A DNA stretch of 15,753 nt from JBBRHH01 sp038222915 (lineage in GTDB: Bacteria; Planctomycetota; Phycisphaerae; Tepidisphaerales; Tepidisphaeraceae). The DNA is taken from contig JBBRHH010000071.1 of NCBI GenBank assembly GCA_038222915.1, forward strand, positions 1 to 15,753, in the 5' to 3' direction. The position numbers were made by a program, and so were the translations under genes. Positions 7,611 to 14,764 of the stretch are shown here, one piece after another (within the stretch, counting starts at the first letter, position 1; each line of letters opens with the position of its first letter). The notes beneath the pieces are model-generated. The model made no database searches, was not told where the DNA came from, and saw only the letters and a list, made by a program, of their open reading frames with translations.

Positions 7611-8651
7611 ATGAATACCGCTCATCCAGCCGGGCCGTTTGTCACGCTCATTGCGGTTCTTCTCACGGCGGGGGGGTGTCATGCCGCCCTCCACGAATAC
7701 GAGTTCATCCAGCCGAAAATGGGCACCGGCTTCCGAATCGTCATATATGCCCCAAATCCACAGGACGCGAAGCAGGCTGCCGACGCCGCATACCAGCGGA
7801 TCGATCAACTCAACGCCATCCTCAGCGATTATGACCCCAACAGCGAGTTGAGCCGGCTCTGCCAGCGGACACTGGCCGGGCCGATGACCGAGCCGGTCAA
7901 AGTCAGCGACGATCTCTGGAACGTTCTCAACCGTGCCATCGAAGCATCCAAAGAGTCCGACGGCGCGTTTGACGTGACAATCGGCCCCTGTGTACGGCTC
8001 TGGCGTCGATCGCGCGAGATGAACGAACTTCCCACCCCCGAGCGCGTCGCCGACGCGAAGGCGTGTGTCGGCTACGCGTTTGTCCGCCTCAACCCCGCCG
8101 ACCACACTGTCCAACTGCTCCACGAAAAGATGCGGCTTGACGTCGGCGGCATCGCGAAAGGCTACACCTCCGATCAATGCCTCAGCCTGCTGCGTGAGCG
8201 CGGCCTTGCCCATTCCCTTGTCGGCGCGGCCGGGGATATTGCCGCCGGCGAACCGCCGCCCGGTAAAACGTTTTGGCGCATCGCAATCCGGTCATTAAAA
8301 GATCCCGAACACACCTCCGAATACGTCAATCTGGCCAACTACGCCATCTCCACCTCCGGCGACACCGAACGCTTTGTCATCATCGATGGCCAGCGATATT
8401 CCCACATCGTCGACCCCCGCACCGGCCTTGGCCTTACCCATCGCATCGGCGTGACTGTCATCGCCCCGCGCGGCATCGATTCAGATTGGATGACCAAACC
8501 CCCCAGCATCCTTGGCCCAGAAAAAGGCCTCGAGCTGATCGAGCGCACGCCCGGCGTCGCCGCCCGCGTCGTCACCATCGACGACGCCGGAAAACAGACC
8601 GTCTACGAATCCAAACATTTCAAGGATTTCTTCGCCGCGACAGCTGAGTAG
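7611..8651 (+). CDS. apbE: FAD:protein FMN transferase (ApbE family)
   Basis: ApbE enzymes attach FMN from FAD to a threonine or serine of extracytoplasmic redox proteins, using Mg2+. The protein has 346 residues, a normal length. The N-terminus is a signal peptide ending TAGGC, with Cys23 as a possible lipidation site, so a periplasmic lipoprotein is likely. Family motifs are LDVGGIAKGY (176-185), STSGD and HIVDPRTG (265-272), the last a hallmark of the fold. One deviation: where most members read D-A-L-A-T before the conserved LGPEKGLELIE, this one has D292-W-M-T-K, shifting the metal-site threonine by one. No flavin-acceptor protein (FMN-binding domain with an SGAT-type motif) is visible in the window. 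The gene is divergent from the SUMF1-like operon with a very short gap, and its stop abuts the stop of the purM-like gene. No Shine-Dalgarno sequence is evident. Confidence 0.92.
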   Translation: MNTAHPAGPFVTLIAVLLTAGGCHAALHEYEFIQPKMGTGFRIVIYAPNPQDAKQAADAAYQRIDQLNAILSDYDPNSELSRLCQRTLAGPMTEPVKVSDDLWNVLNRAIEASKESDGAFDVTIGPCVRLWRRSREMNELPTPERVADAKACVGYAFVRLNPADHTVQLLHEKMRLDVGGIAKGYTSDQCLSLLRERGLAHSLVGAAGDIAAGEPPPGKTFWRIAIRSLKDPEHTSEYVNLANYAISTSGDTERFVIIDGQRYSHIVDPRTGLGLTHRIGVTVIAPRGIDSDWMTKPPSILGPEKGLELIERTPGVAARVVTIDDAGKQTVYESKHFKDFFAATAE

Positions 8652-9755
8652 CTATCGCACCTGCAGCGTATCACCCTCGAAGACAATCCCCAGCGGCAGG
8701 ATCTCCACTGCTTTTCGATCGCCTTCCTTGTGTACCGTCCCCGCGTTCCACGCGTCGTATCCCGCCTCGCGCGCAATCCGCACGCAACGATCCGCATCCT
8801 GCGGCGCAACGTATGCCGCGAACCCAGCCCCCATATTAAACGTTGCATACGCCTCGCGCACATCCACCGGCCCATGCTTCATGATGAAATCGAACACCGG
8901 AAGCGGCGGCCGAACCTCGGTCATTCGATAGACGAACGGCGCATCCAGCCGCATTAGTTTCCGCCACCCGTGCCCAGTCAGGTGCGCAGCATAATGCAAA
9001 GGCAGTCCCGCCTTCTGGCAGGCCGCCACAAACTGCACATAAATCACCGATGCATCCAGCAACCCCTCCCCGTACGGCCGGCCATCCGACAGAAGGGTCA
9101 GATACCCCTGCGGCAACTTCTCCGCCAGCTTTCGGCAAAGCGTCAAGCCGTTCGTCTGAACCCCCGACGAAGCCAGCAGCACAATCGAATCCCCATCCCG
9201 TACATCGCCCATGACGCGATTCGACTTCGGGGAGATCCGCCCAAACGCACTCCCCGCCAGAACGATCGTTTCAGGATTGATGATTCCCTTCAGTGCAGGC
9301 GTCTCTCCGCCACCCCACACCGCCAGCGCCTGCAAACACCCTTCGGCAAACCCGTCGGCCAAATCCTTGGCGCGATCCGCGTTGTCAAACCAAGCTGAGT
9401 CCCCGACACCCGCGTGCATCGCGACTGAAATCGGCAAGGCCCCGCAGGTAATCAGGTCGTTCACGATTGTCGCAACGGTGTCGATCCCGACGTTTCGGTA
9501 GAAGCTTCGCCCCGTGAGCGCAAGCATCGCGTCGGCCACGAGGTTCTTGGTTCCCAGCCCCTCCTCCACATGCGCCAAATATTCAGAAGGTGTTTCAACA
9601 AGATAGGCAGACTCCCCGCGCACGCCCGCTGGTTCAGAAAGCCCATGCGCCGCGAGCGCACCCGTCGTCCCCGCCGCGGCCTGTTGGCAGGCCCGCTTGA
9701 AGGCATCCAGCGCATCATAATTCACGCCGGAAGAGGCGTAGGTGAGTCCGCTCAT
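8652..9755 (-). CDS. purM: PurM-like phosphoribosylformylglycinamidine cyclo-ligase (AIR synthetase)
   Basis: This would close the imidazole ring of FGAM with ATP to give AIR in purine synthesis. It has 367 residues, slightly longer than the common length of about 345. Family features in order are YASSGVNYDALDAFK at the N-terminus, EEGLGTKNL (64-72) in place of the usual TDGVGTK loop, VNDL, GGGETPALKG, LAGSAFG, SGVQTNGL and FNMGAGFAAYV, then a C-terminal AxxAGYDAWNAGTV segment. Two usually strict spots differ: the first loop has Glu65 where most have Asp, and the ITGGGL segment reads LTGHGW (about 259-264). This is a divergent branch of the AIR synthase superfamily, and a related ATP-using enzyme cannot be excluded. 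The small membrane-protein gene 49 nt upstream is probably co-transcribed. No Shine-Dalgarno sequence is seen. Confidence 0.78.
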   Translation of the reverse strand: MSGLTYASSGVNYDALDAFKRACQQAAAGTTGALAAHGLSEPAGVRGESAYLVETPSEYLAHVEEGLGTKNLVADAMLALTGRSFYRNVGIDTVATIVNDLITCGALPISVAMHAGVGDSAWFDNADRAKDLADGFAEGCLQALAVWGGGETPALKGIINPETIVLAGSAFGRISPKSNRVMGDVRDGDSIVLLASSGVQTNGLTLCRKLAEKLPQGYLTLLSDGRPYGEGLLDASVIYVQFVAACQKAGLPLHYAAHLTGHGWRKLMRLDAPFVYRMTEVRPPLPVFDFIMKHGPVDVREAYATFNMGAGFAAYVAPQDADRCVRIAREAGYDAWNAGTVHKEGDRKAVEILPLGIVFEGDTLQVR

Positions 9756-9804
9756 GGCGATGTTTTATGGGTGGGGGCGGAAGGGGTCAAACGAGAGCAA
9801 TGAT

Positions 9805-10038
9805 TCAGTTTGAAATTCTCGCAGAATCGTCATCGTCCTTTGGTTGGATAACTGGGACTCCCTTGGACCGTTCAAAATACATTGCCCTCACGTCTTTTTT
9901 CCCACGGGCAACTCCCAGCTTATACGCTCCATATAAGGAACCGACCGCCACGGCAACGAACATCACGAACGCGCCGCGAAGGCAAAAGAGGGAATCGGGG
10001 CCCTGCTGGGCGAGTATCAATTCAAATCGTTGCGTCAT
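9805..10038 (-). CDS. Small single-pass membrane protein, unknown function
   Basis: The product is 77 residues and not recognised. It has a short polar N-terminus, one membrane span at about 22-41 (GAFVMFVAVAVGSLYGAYKL) followed by the basic stretch ARGKKD, then an acidic tail (KDDDDS). The positive residues after the span suggest the C-terminus stays in the cytoplasm. It lies 49 nt upstream of the purM-like gene on the same strand, with 90 nt to the divergent isomerase gene. Upstream of the ATG is only a weak GGCGGGA. The clean span with flanking charges and the fit into an otherwise empty gap support a real gene. Confidence 0.55.
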   Translation of the reverse strand: MTQRFELILAQQGPDSLFCLRGAFVMFVAVAVGSLYGAYKLGVARGKKDVRAMYFERSKGVPVIQPKDDDDSARISN

Positions 10039-10128
10039 TGTCCCGCCATCCTATCCAAATCCCTGAAGCCGACATCGCGACCGCCTTCACCATAGATTCC
10101 ACGCCGCCCGCTGGCTACGATCCGCCCA

Positions 10129-10965
10129 ATGCTCAACCTCGCTTTCTCGACCAATGCCTTCAAGAAAAACACCCTCGAACAAGCCATCGATACCATCGCC
10201 GGCATCGGCTACCGCGGCGTCGAATTGATGGCCGACGTCCCCCACGCCTACCCGCCAAAAATGGACCCCGCGCGCATCGACAATGTCCGCAAGCAAATCG
10301 CCGCGCCAGGCCTCGCCGTCAGTAACGTCAACGCCTTCACCCTATTCGCCTGTGGTGACACCTATCACCCGACCTGGATTGAGGACGACCTTGCCCGGCG
10401 TCAAACACGTGTCGAACACACCATCAATGCCGTTTACCTCGCGGCCCAATTCAACGCTGCCACCGTCAGTCTGCAGCCGGGCGGTCCGATGATCGGCACC
10501 GGCATGACCCGCGCCGAAGCCGGCCGACGATTTGCGGAAGGATTGGAAAAGGTTCTACCGGCGGCGCAGGAGACGGGCCGGATTCTTGCCATCGAACCCG
10601 AGCCCGGTCTCTTCATCGAAACCGCCGCCGAATACCTCGAATTCAAAAACACCTACTTCAAAAACGAACCGCTCATCAAAATGAACTGCGACGCCGGCCA
10701 CCTCTTCTGCGTCGGCGAAGACCCGGCCCTCGTCATCCGCAACCTCAGTGAGCACATCGCCCACATCCACATCGAAGACATTGGCGAAAACCGCGTCCAC
10801 CAGCACCTCACCCCCGGCAAAGGCGCGATCAACTTTCCGTCGATCTTCTCCGCCATCGACACCGTGGGTTACAAAGGCTGGGTTACCGTGGAGCTTTACC
10901 CCTACGAAATCACAGCCGCCGGCGTCGCCAAGGCGGCGTATGAACACCTGCGCCCGATGATCTAG
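10129..10965 (+). CDS. Sugar isomerase/epimerase, xylose-isomerase-like TIM barrel (hydroxypyruvate isomerase-like)
   Basis: The product is 278 residues and cytoplasmic, with no signal peptide. It has the AP-endonuclease-2/xylose-isomerase-like barrel fold. The metal-binding residues are visible: Glu156 in AIEPEPG, Asp188 and His191 in NCDAGH, His212/His214 in HIHIED with HQH at 224-226, and Glu255 in VELYPYE. This set is shared by hydroxypyruvate isomerases, tagatose/inosose epimerases and relatives, so the exact sugar substrate is open. The barrel begins LAFSTNAFKKNTLEQAI and ends with a short helix. It lies 33 nt upstream of the prephenate dehydrogenase gene on the same strand, probably in one transcript. 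There is no obvious Shine-Dalgarno sequence before the ATG. Confidence 0.82.
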   Translation: MLNLAFSTNAFKKNTLEQAIDTIAGIGYRGVELMADVPHAYPPKMDPARIDNVRKQIAAPGLAVSNVNAFTLFACGDTYHPTWIEDDLARRQTRVEHTINAVYLAAQFNAATVSLQPGGPMIGTGMTRAEAGRRFAEGLEKVLPAAQETGRILAIEPEPGLFIETAAEYLEFKNTYFKNEPLIKMNCDAGHLFCVGEDPALVIRNLSEHIAHIHIEDIGENRVHQHLTPGKGAINFPSIFSAIDTVGYKGWVTVELYPYEITAAGVAKAAYEHLRPMI

Positions 10966-10998
10966 CAACATGCCGGACGCGCAAGTACCTTACGCCTC

Positions 10999-11868
10999 AT
11001 GCAACCCGGCCGAATCAGCATCATTGGCGTAGGCCTCCTCGGCGGCTCGATCGGCCTCGCCGTCAAGTCCAACGCCCTCCCGTTCCACGTCGTCGGCTAC
11101 GGCCACCGCCGCTCCACCCTCGACAAAGCCCTCGAAGTCGGTGCAATCGACGAAGCCTCCGACGACCTTGCCGCTGCCGTCTCCGGCGCTAGCCTCGTCA
11201 TCCTCTGCACGCCCGTCCTCCTCTTCGACCAGATCCTGAAAACCATCGCCCCGGCCCTCGCCGACAACACAATCGTCACCGACGTCGGCAGCACCAAACG
11301 CTCCGTCGTCCAGCAAGCCGAGTCGGCACTCCCGCCCCACGCCAGCTTCGTCGGCAGCCACCCCATGGCCGGCAGCGAAAAACGCGGCGTCGAATACGCC
11401 CGTCCCGATCTCTTTCAGGGCGCTCTCTGCATCACCACCCCCAGCATCAACACCAGCACCACTGCCCTCGAGCAGGTCGAACAATTCTGGCGCTCCATCG
11501 GCATGCGCATCACCCGCCTAAGCCCCATCGACCACGACCGTCTTCTCGCCGACGTCAGCCATCTCCCCCACGCTCTCGCCGCCGCGCTCGTCAATCTCCA
11601 AGATGAGGCGGCCCTCCGCCTCGCCGGCAAAGGTTTTCTCGACGCCACCCGCATCGCCGGCGGCGACGGCGCGCTCTGGCGCGACATCCTCCTCGACAAC
11701 CGCGACAACGTCCGCGATAGCATCGGCCGTCTTCGCACCCAACTCGACCATCTCCTGGCGATGCTCGATAAAAACGACGCCGATGCCCTTGCCAACTGGC
11801 TAAACAACGGCTCTCAGCGCCGCGAAGCTTTGCTCAAGGAAAAGTTGCGCGAAGTCAACCCCGACTAG
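10999..11868 (+). CDS. tyrA: Prephenate dehydrogenase
   Basis: It oxidatively decarboxylates prephenate (or arogenate) in tyrosine synthesis, using NAD(P). The 289 residues cover the nucleotide-binding half and the helical half only; there is no fused chorismate mutase or C-terminal ACT domain. The glycine motif GVGLLGGSIG is at 10-19. TDVGSTK, GSHPMAGSEKRGVEYA (119-134, with the family histidine at 121) and DHDRLLADVSHLPHALA (178-194, including His188 and His191) are classic, followed by GKGFLDATRIAGGDGALWRDILL. The absence of an ACT domain suggests that feedback control by tyrosine is lacking or different. It is the second gene after the isomerase. Its TAG stop shares a CTAG with the stop of the convergent FUSC gene. 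No Shine-Dalgarno sequence is visible. Confidence 0.94.
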   Translation: MQPGRISIIGVGLLGGSIGLAVKSNALPFHVVGYGHRRSTLDKALEVGAIDEASDDLAAAVSGASLVILCTPVLLFDQILKTIAPALADNTIVTDVGSTKRSVVQQAESALPPHASFVGSHPMAGSEKRGVEYARPDLFQGALCITTPSINTSTTALEQVEQFWRSIGMRITRLSPIDHDRLLADVSHLPHALAAALVNLQDEAALRLAGKGFLDATRIAGGDGALWRDILLDNRDNVRDSIGRLRTQLDHLLAMLDKNDADALANWLNNGSQRREALLKEKLREVNPD

Positions 11869-12896
11869 CATTTCTCGGCCGCGAGAATCTCCGAGACCAA
11901 CTGCCCGATCTGTCTCGCCGAATACACAATTGGCCCAAGCGTCACAATAGAGTCCCGGCTGATCAATTCCGCCTGCTGAAGTTGAATTGCCTTCTTATAG
12001 ATGGCCGCCTGCACGCGATCCATTTCGCCCGCAGCCGACTCGGCCTCCGGCGGAGCATTCGGGCCAATCATCGCCAACTGCGCCATCACGAATATACACA
12101 GCTCGTCGAGCTCCGCCCGCAACAGCTCGATCATCGTTTCATTTCGCGGCAATTCCACCGCCTCGGAAAGAACCACCACGTAATGTGCCAGCAGCCGCGC
12201 CTTGTTCATCAACGCCGTGCGTCGGCCAATGGCCGGCCCAAGAAACATCCCTTCATAGTTCGAAGCCTGATGCCGGTCCCGCAGCACAAACAACGATTGC
12301 TGAAGCTCGCGCGCGGCACTTGGAAGCGATTGCGCCTCATTGCGAGGCCAAAGCAATCGCTCAAACGCCGCCGCGACCTGCCGCTCGCACGACTCCCAGA
12401 ATCGATCGATCTGCTGCTCCCAGAGCTTTTGCGACCTTTGGGCCGGAACAAGAAACGACGCAACCACCGCCACGGCGCAGCCGATCCCCGTCTGGTAAAT
12501 GCGCACCGGCAGCATCCCCGCCACCGAGAGGCGAAGCACCGCAAACAGGAAAACGATGTACACCGTGATGAAAAAGACCATCAGCGAATACGAGCCGTTT
12601 CGATAATAAGCGGCCAGGAAAACGCTCGCCAACAGCACAGGGATCTCAAGGCCTTGATAGCCGTGGATCAGCGCGTAAATAGCAAATGCAACGACTGAGC
12701 CAAGCGCCGTCATTCCCAGCCGGCTCATGCTCCGGCGGATATTTTCGCCCCAGGTTCCGTTGATCAGCAGCACCGCGACCAGCACCGCCCAATGCGTCCG
12801 CGGCAGGCCCGACAGCGCCCCGACGACCACCGCGATCGTTGCGGCCAGCACGCCGCGCACCGGTGTTCGAAGATCCAGCGTCAGTTTCCCTCTCAT
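11865..12896 (-). CDS. FUSC-family membrane protein, C-terminal half
   Basis: The product is 343 residues. Six membrane spans occupy about residues 14-150 (LAATIAVVVGALSGLP, HWAVLVAVLLI, LGMTALGSVVAFAIYAL, IPVLLASVFLAAYY, SLMVFFITVYIVFLFAVL, GIGCAVAVVASFLVP), then about 190 residues of soluble helices. The start (LDLRTPVRGVLAATIAV...LPRTHWAVLVAVLL) matches the second, C-terminal membrane unit of full-length FUSC proteins such as YccS and AaeB-type aromatic-acid efflux proteins. Here that unit is a gene of its own, starting inside the stop of its upstream partner (ATGA overlap, 12893-12896), which implies coupled translation and a two-subunit pump. The substrate is unknown. The stop overlaps the tyrA stop. 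Confidence 0.82.
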   Translation of the reverse strand: MRGKLTLDLRTPVRGVLAATIAVVVGALSGLPRTHWAVLVAVLLINGTWGENIRRSMSRLGMTALGSVVAFAIYALIHGYQGLEIPVLLASVFLAAYYRNGSYSLMVFFITVYIVFLFAVLRLSVAGMLPVRIYQTGIGCAVAVVASFLVPAQRSQKLWEQQIDRFWESCERQVAAAFERLLWPRNEAQSLPSAARELQQSLFVLRDRHQASNYEGMFLGPAIGRRTALMNKARLLAHYVVVLSEAVELPRNETMIELLRAELDELCIFVMAQLAMIGPNAPPEAESAAGEMDRVQAAIYKKAIQLQQAELISRDSIVTLGPIVYSARQIGQLVSEILAAEKC

Positions 12897-13924
12897 GCCC
12901 GCACCCCCCGGTTCAAATGCAGCAGGCCGTCTTCCAGCTGCGCCTGCGTCTTCGCGAGATGACGCGCTGCAATCGATACGCTGAACAAGTGCACGATCTC
13001 CGGATGAAACAACTCGCCGGCCTCCATGATCGCTGTCTTCAACTGCTCCTGCTCGGCGGCGGCCAGCGCCGCCGGCTGCGCCATCCGCGACGACACCGCC
13101 CCGGCCGTGATCTCTTCCAACGCGACAAAAGCTTCCGACAAATGCAGCAGCAGCTTTTTCAAATGCCGGCGCCAGTTGTCGCCCGCCCGCGCCGCCAGAA
13201 GCTGCGACATCGCCTCATGCAGCATCCGTTGCGCCTGATACGCCTCGTATTGATGAACCAGCAGCACGTAATAAGTATTGCGCGACCGCGCCATCGCCTC
13301 GCGCGGTGCAAAGTTGTCGACGAGATCCTGGTCAAACCGCATCTTCTCCTGCATCACGATGAGCAACTCGCCGAGTTGGACGCCAGTGTCTTCGCTCCGG
13401 TCGACCTGCAGCATGTCCGACAGCGCCCGCATGAAAAAGGACGCCTTGCCAAGGAACAATTGAAGGCTGTCGCGAAACCCAACGGCCGGCCAGTGCGGAT
13501 AAATGAAAAAATAGATCGCCACCGTCACCGGAATGCCCGCCGCCATCGCTACCATTTCCATTCGCGCTCGGGCCCACCCACCCGGCAGCGCCGTCGACAG
13601 CACAAATAAAATAAACCCAAACAGCGGAAACATGTTCTGGTCCGGCAGGAACCGGCGCACATAGAAGACCGTGAACGTCACCACCGCCAGGAGAACATCC
13701 TGCGCGAGCTTGTGCGCCTCCAGCCCGCTCCCGAGGCCCACCGCGACCATCATCGAGATTCCGGTAATGATCATCGTCAGCATCTGCCGCTTGCGCGGGC
13801 CGGTGCTGGAGCATTGCATGAGAAAGGCCGCCCCCATTCCGGCAAACAACCGTGTCTGCACATCCGCCCAATGGAAGATCAACAGTGCAAGAAACACTGC
13901 GGCCATCGTCTTTGTCGCCAGCAC
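12893..13924 (-). CDS. FUSC-family membrane protein, N-terminal half
   Basis: The product is 343 residues from a GTG at 13924. Six spans lie within about residues 3-143 (TMAAVFLALLIFHW, LFAGMGAAFLMQC, MLTMIITGISMMVAVGLG, VLLAVVTFTVFYV, MFPLFGFILFVLSTAL, MVAMAAGIPVTVAIYFFIY), then a long soluble helical region. It corresponds to the first half of full-length FUSC exporters and pairs with the next gene. The 5' end is doubtful. In the same frame the 25 codons upstream (13999-13925) still read like family sequence (LYRIVQFLRDRDPGLLRLV), but they contain no ATG, GTG or TTG before an in-frame TGA at 14002-14000. No ribosome site precedes the GTG. The true start may be a rare codon, or the 5' end may have been lost. 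The upstream unrecognised gene overlaps it by 46 nt. A run of six G precedes the junction with the second half. Confidence 0.8.
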   Translation of the reverse strand: MLATKTMAAVFLALLIFHWADVQTRLFAGMGAAFLMQCSSTGPRKRQMLTMIITGISMMVAVGLGSGLEAHKLAQDVLLAVVTFTVFYVRRFLPDQNMFPLFGFILFVLSTALPGGWARARMEMVAMAAGIPVTVAIYFFIYPHWPAVGFRDSLQLFLGKASFFMRALSDMLQVDRSEDTGVQLGELLIVMQEKMRFDQDLVDNFAPREAMARSRNTYYVLLVHQYEAYQAQRMLHEAMSQLLAARAGDNWRRHLKKLLLHLSEAFVALEEITAGAVSSRMAQPAALAAAEQEQLKTAIMEAGELFHPEIVHLFSVSIAARHLAKTQAQLEDGLLHLNRGVRA

Positions 13925-14649
13925 CAGCCGAAGCAGCCCGGGATCCCGATCTCGAAGAAATTGAACAATCCGATAAAGTCGCGTGAGCAGCGTGTGGCCT
14001 CAGGTAATCGCGCGGTTCCGCGCGCATTGTAGAGCAGAATTCGAAGACTGCGAGTACCCGATTGCGCCCCGCTACTCGACAACCCATGGTGCTTAAAGAA
14101 TGCATAAGCGAGCATGCGCTGCGCGGTGCGGACATCCGATCCGTCATCGACTAGCGGCGGAAAGTTCACACTGGCAATCAGCGGCCGCCGCGTCATGTCC
14201 GCGAGCTTGAACAATTCACGGCGCTCATAAGCCTTCTCGGCCATGAATTTCGAGGTCGCACTGAGGAGCACGGAACTGGCCCTGTCTTCCCTATGATCCG
14301 GCGTGGCGATCAGCACGCTGATTTTGGCGACTTCGCGGTCGGCGCTCAACGTCAGAACGCCGTATCCCTCCTCACACAATGTCCATTCAACACCGAGGCG
14401 ATGGTCCGGCATGTCGATAAATTTGTTCACCTTGTCACTTTTCATCCACCCTCGAAGCATCGGTTCCAGCTCGGTCCACTTCCGGATCTTCGTTAGAGCA
14501 TCCGGAAGCATGTGCTTGCGATAATGTGCAAGCATCCGTTCGAAATGCGGCTCCCCGGGAAGGCCCCCATCAAAAGACAACGGCGAATGATCCAACACGT
14601 TCCCCGCGTTGTCGTAGGCCAACTCATAGCAGTGAAGGAGCGGTCTCAT
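13879..14649 (-). CDS. Unrecognised protein; C-terminal tail reads into the FUSC gene
   Basis: The product is 256 residues and not recognised. It shows no signal peptide or membrane span. The body looks like a soluble alpha/beta protein (for example EWTLCEEGYGVLTLSADREVAKISVLIATPDHRE and RRPLIASVNFPPLVDDG). From about residue 217 the translation overlaps the FUSC coding sequence or its upstream extension in another frame. The last 25 or so residues (GCFGWCWRQRRWPQCFLHC) are Cys/Trp/Arg-rich in the manner of out-of-frame reading. The natural C-terminus has therefore probably been lost or frameshifted. No clear Shine-Dalgarno sequence precedes the ATG, and the gene is divergent from lysS. The coding density of the body and its fit to the gap make a gene likely; an intact one is less likely. 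Confidence 0.55.
   Translation of the reverse strand: MRPLLHCYELAYDNAGNVLDHSPLSFDGGLPGEPHFERMLAHYRKHMLPDALTKIRKWTELEPMLRGWMKSDKVNKFIDMPDHRLGVEWTLCEEGYGVLTLSADREVAKISVLIATPDHREDRASSVLLSATSKFMAEKAYERRELFKLADMTRRPLIASVNFPPLVDDGSDVRTAQRMLAYAFFKHHGLSSSGAQSGTRSLRILLYNARGTARLPEATRCSRDFIGLFNFFEIGIPGCFGWCWRQRRWPQCFLHC
14009..14024. other. Perfect GC palindrome at the FUSC 5' boundary
   Basis: CGCGCGGTTCCGCGCG is a 16-nt inverted repeat (7-bp arms around TT; as a hairpin, about 5 bp with a 6-nt loop). It lies just upstream of the in-frame TGA that bounds the FUSC reading frame and inside the tail of the unrecognised gene. It could be a 3'-end structure of that gene or a recombination point. Confidence 0.4.
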
Positions 14650-14711
14650 GTTTTGATTGATCTTACCACGACATGAAGATCTCTATGACTCGAGCTTCGG
14701 TGCCGTTTTTT

Positions 14712-14739
14712 TTGACTCCCTCCCCGCCCTCACTATCAT
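14712..14739 (+). promoter_or_regulatory. Sigma-70-like promoter of lysS
   Basis: TTGACT (14712-14717) and TATCAT (14734-14739) are separated by 16 nt, close to the consensus in sequence and spacing. Transcription would start near 14746, leaving a leader of about 20 nt before the lysS ATG. It lies in the 115-nt gap between divergent genes and directly follows a T8 run that may act as an A/T-rich upstream element. Confidence 0.6.
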
Positions 14740-14764
14740 GGCAACCCTTTTACCCTAGGCACCC

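Noticed and set aside
13332..14147. Minus-strand open frame of 271 codons spanning the junction of the unrecognised gene and FUSC
   Set aside because: It overlaps the well-supported FUSC membrane protein in another frame and reads as low-complexity G/A/R/D sequence.
14706..14713. T8 run as a terminator on the plus strand
   Set aside because: No GC stem of useful length precedes it, and no plus-strand gene ends nearby. It sits directly before the lysS -35 box.
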